This document shows, in pieces, positions 49,795 to 60,350 of a stretch of 64,000 nucleotides of DNA. This DNA comes from Apium graveolens. Lineage: Eukaryota > Streptophyta > Magnoliopsida > Apiales > Apiaceae. The notes under the pieces were generated by a model. That model did not search any database and was not told the DNA's origin. It saw only the letters and a list, made by a program, of their open reading frames with translations. The translations under genes and the position numbers were made by a program. How positions within the stretch are numbered: the stretch's first letter is position 1; every line of letters begins with the position of its first letter. The stretch spans positions 174,450,790-174,514,789 of the forward strand of contig NC_133647.1 in the NCBI RefSeq assembly GCF_009905375.1, read 5' to 3'.

Positions 49795-51342
49795 CTCGAC
49801 TTAGATCCGCGAATACCAATGCCAACGGAAAAAATGGGGCAAGCGGAAGACACAATTAAAATCCCTGTCGATGAAAAAGATCCAAGTAAAGTCCTGAGAA
49901 TTGGATCCCAGTTGGCACCAAGATTGAAAGAGGGGCTTTCGATATTTCTCTTGGCAAACCTTGATGTATTTGCATGGAACCATTCTGATATGGTGGGAAT
50001 TGACCCGAAAGTTATGTGCCATTGTTTGAACATTGATCCTAAGCATAAGGGGGTCAGGAAAAAGCGGAGGGCCATAAGTGGAGAAAGAGCAGTAGCCTTG
50101 GCAGAAGAAGTAGATAGACTCTTGGATGTCGGACTAATCAGGGAATCTTTCTACCCAGATTGGCTGGAAAACCCAGTGTTAGTAAGAAAACCTAACGGCA
50201 AGTGGAGAACATGTATGGATTTCACCGATCTGAATAAAGCGTGCCCAAAAGATAGCTTCCCTTTGCCAAGAATTGACTAGTTGGTCGATGTCATGGCAGG
50301 ACATGCCTTGCTAAGTTTCATGGATGCATACTCCGGGTATAATCAAATTCCCATGTATGAGCCTGACCAAGAGCACACCTCTTTTATCACTGATAGACGA
50401 CTCTATTGTTACATTGGGATGTCGTTTGGTCTGATCAACATTGGGGCCACTTATCAAAGATTGGTAAAGAAAATGTTTAAGAGGCAGATTGGGAAGACGA
50501 TGGAGGTATACGTGGACGATATGCTTGTAAAATCTAAAAGGGAGGAAGACCACATAGCAGACTTAGCTGAGATGTTCCATATTCTGAGAAAATATAGGAT
50601 GAAGCTAAATCCTCAGAAGTGTGTATTCGGCGTGGAATCAGGAAAATTCTTGGGATTCATGGTTAACCACCGAGGGATTGAGGCGAACCTGGCAAAAATC
50701 AAAGCTCTGTTAGACACGAAATCGCCCACCAGTGTTAATCAAGTATAGAGCTTGACGGGAAGGATTGCGGCTATAAATCGATTTGTCTCAAAGTCATCAA
50801 ATAGGTGTAAAGAATTCTTCAAGGCAATCAAAGTGATGGGGAAGGATTTCGTATGGACCTCAGATTATGAAGAGGATTTTCTGAAAATCAAAGAGCAGTT
50901 GGGAAATCCTCCTATGTTGGCCAAGCCAGAAGAGGGAGAAACGTTGATTCTTTACTTGGCAGTTTCGGAATACTCCGTCAGCACGGTGTTGGTAAAGGAG
51001 GAAGCGAGCCACCAATCTCCCGTGTACTATATGAGAAAAAGGTTGTTAGATGCGGAGACTAGATATACCAGCATGGAGAAATTGGTATACACCCTTATCC
51101 TTGCGACACGAAAGTTAAGACCATATTACCAAGCTCGCCGAATAGAGGTTCGCACCGCTTATCCACTCCGGCATATTCTGCATAAACCTGAATCGTCGGG
51201 AAAAATGTTAAAGTGGGTGATAGAGCTGGGACAATTTGATTTGGAATATTGTCCTCGTACGGCAATCAAGGGACATGCGTTGGCTGATTTCATACTTGAG
51301 TTTGATTTTGAAGTAGACAATAAGGCTACAATATTGGCATAA
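49795..51342 (+). pseudogene. G3 pol, reverse transcriptase and first RNase H
   Basis: One frame is broken by TAG stops at 50278 and 50746. The RT has KPNGKWRTCMDFTDLNKACPKDSFPLP, FMDAYSGYNQI, MSFGLINIGATYQRLV and the catalytic VYVDDMLVKSK (about 50510). The downstream part carries PEEGETLILYLAVSEYSVSTVL and ETRYTSMEKLVYTL, the first RNase H, here with the ancestral acidic residues partly lost as is usual in dual-RNase H elements. It ends at TAA 51340 in GHALADFILEF. Confidence 0.92.
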
Positions 51343-51684
51343 CCTTCCTCACAAGGAAATCCTCCTGTTGACATGAGAGAAGAGTTCCCACACCCTTGGT
51401 GGATCTTACATGTTGATGGGGATGTGAATAATAACAGAGCAGGTGCCGGGATTGTCTTAATCACCCCGGAAGGGCATCATTTGATGAGTGCCATCCACTT
51501 CAAATTTTATGTCACTAACAATGATGCTGAGTATGAAGCATTGATCAATGGTTTGAAAATAGCTCTGGAAGTGAGGGTTGTGAACTTGATTGCTCGGAGT
51601 GACTCTGAGTTAGTTGTAAACCAAGTCAACGGAGGTTTCCAAGCCCGGGGACCTCGGACAGAGTTGTATATGAGATGTGCGTAA
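51343..51684 (+). pseudogene. G3 pol, second (archaeal-like) RNase H
   Basis: The segment begins WWILHVDGDVNNNRAGAGIVLITPEG with the first Asp and the Gly-rich strand, then TNNDAEYEALINGL (Glu-containing helix) and ARSDSELVVNQVNG (third Asp). This extra RNase H is a mark of the Tat group. It is in the same frame as RT, between TAA 51340 and TAA 51682. Confidence 0.92.
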
Positions 51685-53113
51685 CTTCTATTGGAAAAGT
51701 TTGGAAGTGCCAGGCTAGAAGGTGTTCCAAGGGAAAAAATAGTAATGCAGATGCCTTGGCAAAGATGGGGTCACAAATGGACAGCATCCAACTTGGGCAG
51801 ATTCCTTTGGGAATCCAAGAAATCCCAAGTATTCCAGAAGTAGGGATATTCCATACACAGGAGATCCTGCGAGAAAATTGGATGACCCCCATTCATAACT
51901 ATATTTGAATGGGAGCTTTTCCAGAAGACAAGTTACAGGCTCGACGCCTTCGCTACAAGGCTGCAAAGGACGTTGAATATTATGGGTATTGTATAAGAGA
52001 GGGTTTAACCAACCACGGTTATGCTGCGTGGACTCGAAAGAAGGAAATTATATCCTCAGGGAGGTGCACGAAGGGATTTGTGGCAATCACTCGGGGGGGG
52101 TGGTTCGTTGGCATTAAAATTCCTCAGACAAGGATATTACTGGCCAACTATGAAAGAAGATGCCTTCAAGTTTGTTCGGGCTTGTGACCGCTGCTAGCGA
52201 TTCGCTATTTATTCCAATGTCCCGGCAACGTCTATTACTTTATTGGAAAGTCCTTGGCCTTTTGCCATGTGGGGGATCGATCTCATTGGAGAGTTTCCCA
52301 AAGCAAAGGGGGTGTGAAATATGCCATGGTGGCTGTTGATTACTTTACTAAATGGGCGAAAGCCATGCAACTGGCCACGATCACAACAAAGAAAATAAAG
52401 GACTTCATTTTCAATTCCATAGTCTACAGGTTCGGTATTCCATACAAACTCATCTCGGACAATGAGAAGCAGTTTGACAGTAAAGAGCTAAGGAAGCTTT
52501 GTGAAGACTTGCAAATCAAGAAATATTTTTCCGCGGTCTATCACCCGCAAAGCAATGGTCAGACAGAAGCTATAAACAAAATCATTAAGCATACTTTAAT
52601 GGCTAAGCTGGAAGAGAAGAAGGGGGATTGGCCAGAGGAGATGCCCATGGTCCTTTGGTCTTACAACACAACTCCTAGATCAACTACAGGAGAGTCCCCA
52701 TTTTTGTTGACTTATGGTTATGAGGCCATGGTTCTCGTGGAAGTAGGATCCGGATCCATACAAAGGGACTTGTTTATTGAGGAGGATGCAGAAGTTAACC
52801 AAAGGCTCCATTTGAATTTGCTAGACGAAGCCATAATGAACTCTCAATTGAAGCTCGCTGCACATCAGCAGAGAATTGCGAGGTATTTTAATAAGAAGGT
52901 AAAGTCCATGCCATACAAGGTGGAAGATCTTATGTTGCGAAAAGTCATGTTGAACACCAAAATAGCTCAACATGGAGTGCTTGGAGCTAACTGGGAGGGA
53001 CCTTACAAGATCAAAGCTATACTTTGGAAAGGAACCTATCGCTTGGAAGATTAGATGGCAAGCTTATTCCTCGGGCTTGGAATGCGGAGCATCTACGAAA
53101 GTATTATCAGTAG
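51685..53113 (+). pseudogene. G3 pol, integrase
   Basis: Three open pieces (51675-51908, 51909-52187, 52254-53054) plus out-of-frame stretches. The zinc-binding Cys pair lies near 52180 in another frame (CDRC). The core has D in MVAVDYFTKWAKAM, D in ISDNEKQFDS and E in SNGQTEAINKIIKHTL, then WSYNTTPRSTTGESPF. The C-terminal part is APYKVEDLMLRK-like. A one-base loss just before 53050 hides the last residues; pol ends at TAG 53111. No chromodomain follows, unlike G1 and G2. Confidence 0.92.
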
Positions 53114-53871
53114 GGTGTGGCTTTGGCCCCCTCATTTTTATGATTAATTCATATATAATAGACTAGTAGAAAATAAATTCCTCCTAGCCTAGGGGGTAGT
53201 ATACATGACTACGAACTTTGGAACTAGCAGACGGATAAAATTTTCAAATAACTTCCCCACAGAGCATAGTAGCCATAGGACTGGTGTAATTTTTACACTA
53301 GAGTGCATTTTCAATAAAAAGGAAAAGTTGATTCAAAAGTGCTTTGGTTGCTTCGCATATAAACTTTAAGAAAGAGTTAGGGCGTGCCCTAATAACAAAA
53401 TCCATAATATGAAAAAAAATTATGATACATTAACAGAAAATATCCATGATATGACAGCAAAACTCCATTATTATACTAGGAGATATGCCTTCTATACTAG
53501 AAGTTATAAAATTTGCTAAGAAAATATGTTAGAAACCAGAGGGGCGCCCTATGATAAGGCACGCCCAGTTGAAAAATTGTTAATTCGTGGATGCGAAAAC
53601 ACGCCTCTATAAAAGGACGTGCCCTAAAAATTCTACACACTTAGCAAATCTCGTCAAAAGGATAAAGGTGTGTGGTTGAAAAACTAAGGCAAGAATCTAC
53701 ACAAAACAAGGCGCGCCCTAAAAGTAGAGGCGCCCTGATAGTTTTACCCTTGAAAAGAATGTTTTATGATAAGTCTTATACATCAGGGCGCGCCATTGAT
53801 TGGTACTTAAAAGGATTTTGCAAAAGAACTACTGGATAAGAAAAATAAAGATAAATGAAACTGAGCGATAG
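53114..53871 (+). other. G3 region between pol and the antisense gene
   Basis: It holds A+T-rich sequence with several GGCGCGCC-type palindromes (53709, 53786) and related gcgtgcc variants. No frame on either strand has a recognisable product. Confidence 0.6.
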
Positions 53872-56402
53872 TCACAATGCAGATAAAAGAGTAGCCTCCT
53901 CCAACCCGAGCTCAATCCTTTGTGCTTGGATCTCCTTGGAAAACTCTTTCTTGAACTCTGCCATCTCCGCAGCAGTTTCTTCACCAAACATTTCAAAGGT
54001 GTACTCAGGATCGTTCACCACGAACCCAATCCTGTAAAAATTAAAACTGTTGGCGAAAGCGTCATCTGCTTTGATCCTCCTCTCCTCCAGCCAGCCATTC
54101 CTCTCTTGATCCTCGAGGTATTCAATCCTTTCCTTTTCCTCAGCTATCTCTGTATGGAGAGATTCAGCTTTCTTATTGGCTATTTCAAGCTGGGATGTTG
54201 AGTTTGCCACCTCACCCTTGAGGAAGGAGATTTCAGAATCCTTGGCCTTGATATATTTAGCATGAAAAAAGTCTTTATCCTTCAAAGTGTTCTTCAAAAT
54301 GTTATTATCACCTTGCAGCATCTCAAGGTGTGCCTTCTCCTAAAAAAGCTTTTCCACCATCTGATTGGAGTGGATGAACAGTTGGCAGGATGCCTTAATG
54401 GAAGCCCTCGTGGCATCCTCCAAGCTCATGGCTTGCCACTGCTCCACCTCCTCATCTATAACGTGGAGGGAACCCAAAGCACCAAGGGAATTCAAAGCAG
54501 CAGATGATCCTGAAGGCGTACCATCGGTCCTTGGCTTCTTGGGCGTGCCTTATTTTTTGGTCAGATCAATGATTGGCCTTTTCGGAACAGGAGCAGTTTG
54601 GGAGACAGGAGTGTATGTTTGGGCCGTAGAAATATCTTTCCTCGATTTAGGCTTGGGTTTGTCACTGGGACGTGCCCCGAATGACTTAGGAATTCTGGGA
54701 GGAGCCATCTCTGCATAAGACATGGTAAATATTAATAAACATTGCAATGAGGTGCGCCAAAAGTATCAAATTTATCAATGAAGGTTTAAAAATATACAAT
54801 ACACAGAGATGCAACAAAAATAAAAACATATACGAAATGTATAGGTATGAATGTGTAATCTATAAAGCTACAGTCAAAGGTATAAGGCCCCAGGTAAAGG
54901 GCGCGCCCTGAATAAGTGATGTTGAATCAATAATATAATATGCAAGAAGTAAAAACAAACAAGAAATTTTATGTGGAACAAAGTTTTTATTAAGCAAGAA
55001 AGACGCGCCAATAACGGAAGGCGTGCTGTTAAGACCTAAAATGGTCAAACCCGAGGGAATCTCGCCCTGAAGAGAGCTGTCTTCCATTTCCTCATCCTCT
55101 TCAACACCTTCTTCATCACTATTTAAGTCAATAGCACGAGAAACAGGGACACCTTTTTCTAAATGTTATAAATTTATGCTTTACTCCCACTTGGTCAGAA
55201 AGGATTCCAACACGCATCAGATTGGTCCTAGTAACCAATGTCTTCAGATTCCATCTCTCAGTGGCCACTTTAAGGAGGGCTTCTGCTCGACTTTTGGGCG
55301 TGCCCTCGAGTGTCCTCACCACTGGCTTGTCTGAGTAAATGCAATATTATGAGATATAGGAAATAAATACAAGATGAGAAAAAGAGGACTAAGGAGGCGC
55401 GCCCTTACTTGGAGATGTGTTGAATCTAATTCTTAGCCTGGGAACATCATATAGATAGAAGAAATTTTCCTTCCAGCCTTTCTCATGGCTGAGTTTTCCA
55501 GAAGAGAAACCTTTCTTATTATGTTGTTTGTCCGCAACCAGATAGTAGTACCCATGGTCAGACTTCCTTAGGCTAAAAAAATAGCTAACCTCGGCCATTG
55601 AGGGTGGAGGGAAGCCCAAATCTGTGTAGAGAATGAATAGGGCAAGGAAAAATTTATAACTGTTGGGAGAAAGTTGGAGTGGAGCCACATCATAGAGTTC
55701 AATCACTTCTTTGAGGAAAGGGTGTAAGGGCACGGCCACACCTAATGAAACCATCTTAGGGCTAGTTACCATCCTAGGAATTCTGAAATTTCTCCCATAA
55801 TTGAAAATATGGGGCCGCATCATGCTAAGAGGGCACGCCCAGATACCTTCCATGTCATAGTATTCCATAAGCCACTCTAGTTGCTCATCAGAACAAGCTG
55901 AGGGAAGGCCCACACAGAATAGTTTTCCATGCTCTTTCCTAAAATGTTTCTTCACAGCCTCATTGCACGGCTCAAACTCATCCCAATCAAATTCTAACTC
56001 ACTATCAGAAACCTCCCAGTGTTGGAAAGGGGTTGAAGAAGGTTCTGGGGAAGTGGAGAATTGAAGGGTTTCTTCGTCAAAGAAGTTTATTTCGTCACAG
56101 AGAGGCGATGGGTTCCCTTCAGACGCGCCCTCTGATTGCTGAGGAGTGGGCACGCTTTGAGATTGATATGGGGAAAGGCTTGGGGAAACAGCCCTGTAAG
56201 TGACTTTAGAAGGTCATGCCCCAACATTTACTCCGATCTCTATGCCCCTGTACCTGTCCACGTTCAAACTTTCCAACCAATCGTCATCATCTAACTCTGT
56301 GCTGACAGGAGCTGGGAATCTCTCTTTCTGGATCAGCTTCTGTTTTCCTCTCCTTTGGCTTAAAGCGACATGGTCTTGAGAGTCATCTGATGATGCTGCC
56401 AT
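53872..56402 (-). pseudogene. G3 antisense gene (aORF) with a 'putative gypsy-type transposon'-like domain, apparently spliced
   Basis: Opposite to gag-pol, a frame from ATG 56402 (MAASSDDSQDH) is broken by TGA 56214, then continues from 56153. Residues of about 70-200 of that piece (VPLHPFLKEVIELYDV, LQLSPNSYKFFLALFILY, FPPPSMAEVSYFFSL) resemble the Transposase_28 family known from plant gypsy antisense ORFs. A GT..AG intron is supported at 55331-55408. Further pieces are MAPPRIPKSFGARP (54747-54550, after a CAG acceptor at about 54713), and a Glu/Lys-rich coiled coil with SEISFLKGEVANSTSQLE (54321-53872). Stops TAA near 54547 and TAG near 54342 interrupt it. The role is unknown. Confidence 0.78.
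55331..55408 (-). other. Predicted intron in the G3 antisense gene
   Basis: On the minus strand, GTAAGG starts at 55408 and TTTACTCAG ends at 55331 (78 bp). Removing it keeps the reading frame: the split codon A|AC and then AAG CCA lead straight into the 55330-55180 frame (VRTLEGTPKSRAEALL). Length and ends are typical of short plant introns. Confidence 0.7.
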
Positions 56403-57567
56403 TATGTCGCTAATTTTGAATTCTTCAACAAGGTGCGCCTCTTGCTCCAAAAAGTGGGGAGTTCTGTGCACGTCTGGGAAGTCTGGTTCGAAAGAGATAG
56501 GCGGAGGAGAGTATATCCCTAACTTAGTGCAAAAATCTTTAAAAGGATGAAAGGGAGAGGATGCGCCCTCGTCTTCCAGTTGTCAAGAAAACCAAAGAAT
56601 CATTGAGGGCGCGGGACGGGAGAAGAAAAATATCAAAGAAATAAACAAGTAGTGGAAGGCGTAAGAAAATAATGCGCTCATGTATTAGAAGTAACGCATA
56701 TTAATCCTCTTAAGGCATGTCCTATGCTAGGAAGGCGCGTCCTAGAAGGATGAAGCCTATTACGATAGAAGAGTTACTTAGGTAAGTCACGCCCTATCAA
56801 GAAACAAGGTGTATCCTGAGTTATGTTTTGTGTCTAAAGTCTGGCATCCTTCTTGGGAGAAAAAATTAGAGGGCATGCCCTGAATTGTTGAATTCTAAAG
56901 TGGATATGGTTATATGCTGGGTGAAGAAATATTGACGGTTAAGATTCTTAAAAACACAAATTTGAAATTCAACATCCTATGATTTAGGATCTACATTGCC
57001 GAGTCTGAATGTATACAATATATACACACAAAAATATACATATTCAAGAACAGGAAGACGAATAGACAATATGATATGCACTGTGATTTACTTGATGAAA
57101 TTCAGAAATGTAAAGAACTTTACATACCTTTTCGATTGGAGAAGAAGATTAACCAGAAAGGTTGAAGAGATTGTGGAGATTAAGGCCGATTCTGAACAGA
57201 TTTTTATCCTGCTGGTGTGGTTACTGTTTGAAGAAGAGTAAAGTGAGAGAGAGAGAGAGTAAAAGTAAAAAGTAAAAAGAAAGGGTGTGACTGGTTTTTA
57301 TAGCTAAAAATGACAAATAGTCAAATCAATCACGTCGGGCACGATTCCCGAAAAACAAGGAAATATGTTTCGAACTGTTTAAAATTCTCGGGCCGCGCCC
57401 TCATGAAGGCGCCCCTTATATGACTATCACAGTAGTTTGGAATTTTGGAACTTTAAAAGCACGTCATGTTAAGGGCGAGCCCTGAAAAATAATATTGATA
57501 GATACGTTTATACAAATTTTGATAAAGATGAGTAAAAATTCCAATCCCATCTCCAATGACATATGGA
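56403..57567. other. G3 3' untranslated region between antisense ORF and PPT
   Basis: Besides the possible antisense promoter, it holds GGCGCGCC-type variants (56125 to 57415, for example gggccgcgcc near 57391). No supported sense frame. Confidence 0.55.
57119..57304 (-). promoter_or_regulatory. Possible antisense promoter, leader and splice donor in G3
   Basis: On the minus strand TATAAAAA (57303 to 57296) precedes a CT-rich leader (opposite the GA repeat at 57245-57260). About 170 bp further, AAAAGGTATGTAAAG contains a strong donor-like GTATGTA (57127). An untranslated first exon followed by an intron leading to the antisense ORF is plausible, but the acceptor is not fixed. Confidence 0.5.
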
Positions 57568-57581
57568 ATTTGGGGGGTAGT
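57568..57581 (+). other. G3 polypurine tract
   Basis: The run aatttggggggtagt lies directly before the 3' LTR start TGTTATGCC. Confidence 0.85.
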
Positions 57582-58781
57582 TGTTATGCCCAAAAATTGG
57601 TATAAACAATATTCAGATTAAGACTGGTAAAATGGTCAAAATGGAGGTACATGTGCCTAAAATTAAGGAACGGAGGAGATGAATTTCTCTTATAAAAGGA
57701 AAGAAGGCGCGCCCTATATGGGGTAATAAACGCGCCTTGAGTTATGAATGCTTAATGGAGAAGTCATGCATGCAAGATATTATGGCGCGCCCTCATTAGA
57801 ATGAGGACGCATGCCCTGTTGATTATAAGGATAAAGCAGGAGGATTCCTAACAGGGTTGACTGATTTTGCCCTGAAAAAACTTTGGGCGCGTCCTAAGTC
57901 AAAGAATGGCTAGAGAAGAGTCTTGACAAGGTTACTTGGACGAGTTCTTTGGCAGATTCAAGGAAAACGAAGATTATTATTACTAACCTATTTGATGCAG
58001 GTACTTTGTTGAAGAACTCATCCCTGTAGTGCATCTACAGGAAGGCGGTGTTTGTGGTCAGAGACCTCCAAGGGTATGCTTGGATAGAAGGCCTCCTCCT
58101 GTAGTCAATGAGTGTCCTTATTGGGGATGTGGGGTAAATTCTGGTATGTGCTTTGGGAGCTCTATATCTGTAGTTAGCGGGTGTCCTCATTGGGAGACTT
58201 TGGAGTATCTTGCACTTTGCACCCAAATGCTTGGGATCACTTGTCCTGTAATCTGGTAGGGGCTCCTTATCCGGGGGACAAGGATTCGTCCAATATTTGG
58301 GGTGAACCACGGCTATACCTGCGTCTACGGATTAGAGAAACAGCTGGTAGCGGAGGGTTATCCTTGGCCAGGAAGATGCCTTATCCGTGAAATCTCGAAG
58401 CCGCGGACGAGCCTTGGACCTTTGTGGTTGGGCCTCATCGGCGGACATTCCTAAAGCTAGTTGAAGATGGCTTCCAGTAGGTTTCCTACTGGGCCTCGGG
58501 ACAAGAGATCTAAGCCCATTAGGTTTCTTATTCCCCAAGAACTATGTTGGCTTGATTCCCTATAAATAGGGATACATAGGCAAATTACAAGGGGTCAGAA
58601 GTGAGAGCGCAAAGGAGCCACCACTAACCCTAAGCAATCTCAGCCACCAATAATCACCACCACCAAACACTGTTCATCGAATCCACCAATTACTGTTCAT
58701 GTTTCCGATAAAGAACCACCGTCACAGATCTTGTTTCCGTCTACGAACCTCAGACTTTGTTGCTCCCAAATTCCTCCGTCA
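57582..58781 (+). repeat. G3 3' LTR (1200 bp)
   Basis: It has exactly the same length as the 5' LTR, without visible net indels; the TATA box (58561-58568) sits at the same offset. Differences are mostly G/A and C/T changes, many at CG or CNG sites (for example gcgtgcc versus gcgcgcc). Confidence 0.95.
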
Positions 58782-58894
58782 ATAATGAGCATCCATCGAG
58801 ATGTAAATTTTGACTTAGCCAAAATTTCATCTAAAACAGAAAAATCAATTAAGTTTCTGGCTACATCATAACTTGTAAAATTATCAGAAATAAT

Positions 58895-60266
58895 TTAAAA
58901 ATAAATAAGCATACCTAACTCACTTACCAACCTAGAAAAGGTGGATTCATCAAGTGGCTTGGTAAAGATATCTGCAAGCTGCTTCTCACTTGGAACAAAA
59001 TGAAGTTCCATAGTTCCATTCATCACATGTTCCCTAATGAAGTGGTACTTGATGTCTATGTGCTTTGTTCTTGAATACTGTACTGGATTTTTAGTGATGG
59101 CAATTGCACTTTTGTTATCACAGAAAATAGAAATTCTGTCCACATGTAGTCCATAGTCCAACAGTTGGTTTTTCATCCATAGAATCTGTGCACAACAACT
59201 ACCAGCAGCAATATATTCAGCTTCAGTTGTAGAAGTAGAAACTGAATTTTTCTTTTTACTGAACCAGGACACAAGCTTATTTCCTAAAAATTGACAGGTT
59301 CCTGTTGTACTTTTTTATCTATTTTACAACCTGCATAATCTGTATCTGAATAACCAGTTAGATCAAAACCACAATCTCTAGGGTACCAAATGCCAAGTTT
59401 TGGTGTTCTCTTGAGACATCTGAAAATTTTCTTAATAACTACTAAGTGAGACTCTCTAGGATCAGCCTAAAATCTAGCACAAAGACAAGTAGCAAACATT
59501 ATATCTGGTCTACTAGCTGTTAAGTACAAAAGTGAGCCAACCATGCCTCTATAGCTTGAAATATCCACATACTTTTCAGTAGTGTTTAATTCAAGTTAAG
59601 TTGCAGTGGGGCCATGGGAGTTTTTGCAGATGTGCAATCCATTAGATCAAACTTCTTTAAAAGATCATAAATATATTTGGTTTGAATAATGAATATTCCA
59701 TCACTAGCTTGCTTAACTTGTAAGCCAAGAAAGTAAGTTAGTTCTCCCATCATGCTCATTTCATACTTACTTTGCATCAATTTTGCAAACTTTTTGCAAA
59801 GTTTTTCATCTATAGAGCCAAATATAATATCATCTACATAAATTTGAACAAGTATACTAGAGCCAATAACATTTCTAAAGAATAAAGTTTTATCAACAGT
59901 ACCTCTTGTGAAGTGATTTTCTAAGAGAAATTTTGACAAAGTATCATACCAGGCTCTAGGTGCTTGCTTCAATCCATAAAGTGCTTTCAAAAGATAGTAG
60001 ACATATTCTGGAAAATTTGGATCTTCAAAACCAGGAGGCTGACTGACATAGACTTCCTCCTCCAAATCTCCATTCAGAATGGCACTTTTGACATCCATTT
60101 GATAGACTTTGAAATTGGCATGTGCTGCATAGGCTAAGAAAATTCTGATGGCTTCAAGTCTTGTAACAGGAGTAAAATTTTCATCAAAATCTATTCCTTC
60201 TTGTTGACAGTAGCCCTTAGCAACCAATCTAGCTTTGTTCCTGACAACTATGCCATTTTCATCCAT
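58895..60266 (-). pseudogene. B: copia pol, reverse transcriptase and RNase H
   Basis: RT segment 60266-59586 (226 codons) has [49 protein letters not shown] and [11 protein letters not shown] frame change near 59590 and stops follow. RNase H segment 59272-58895 has SVSTSTTEAEYIAAGSC, FCDNKSAIAITKNPV and HIDIKYHFIREHV, ending GMLIYF. It is much less damaged than copy A and confirms the copia order. Confidence 0.92.
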
Positions 60267-60350
60267 CTTGTTTCTGAATACCCACTTGGTGTTAATTTGA
60301 TTCTTTCCTTTAGGCTTAGGTACCAGCTTCCATACCTTGTTCCTTTCAAA

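Larger units (their letters stand above)
45393..58781 (+). mobile_element. G3: Tat-type Ty3/gypsy element with dual RNase H and antisense 3' gene
   Basis: Two 1200-bp LTRs flank gag, protease, RT, RNase H, a second archaeal-like RNase H and integrase on the plus strand, then about 4.4 kb between pol and the 3' LTR with an antisense gene. The second RNase H and the antisense 3' ORF are hallmarks of the Tat/Retand group. The sequence ataatgag directly flanks both ends (45385-45392, 58782-58789). It is inserted in SIRE element B. Numerous stops and shifts make it non-autonomous. The internal sequence is scattered with GGCGCGCC-like palindromes. Confidence 0.95.

Noticed and set aside
56996..57241. 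81-codon plus-strand frame in the G3 3' region
   Set aside because: It lies opposite the presumed antisense leader and shows no domain or conserved start.
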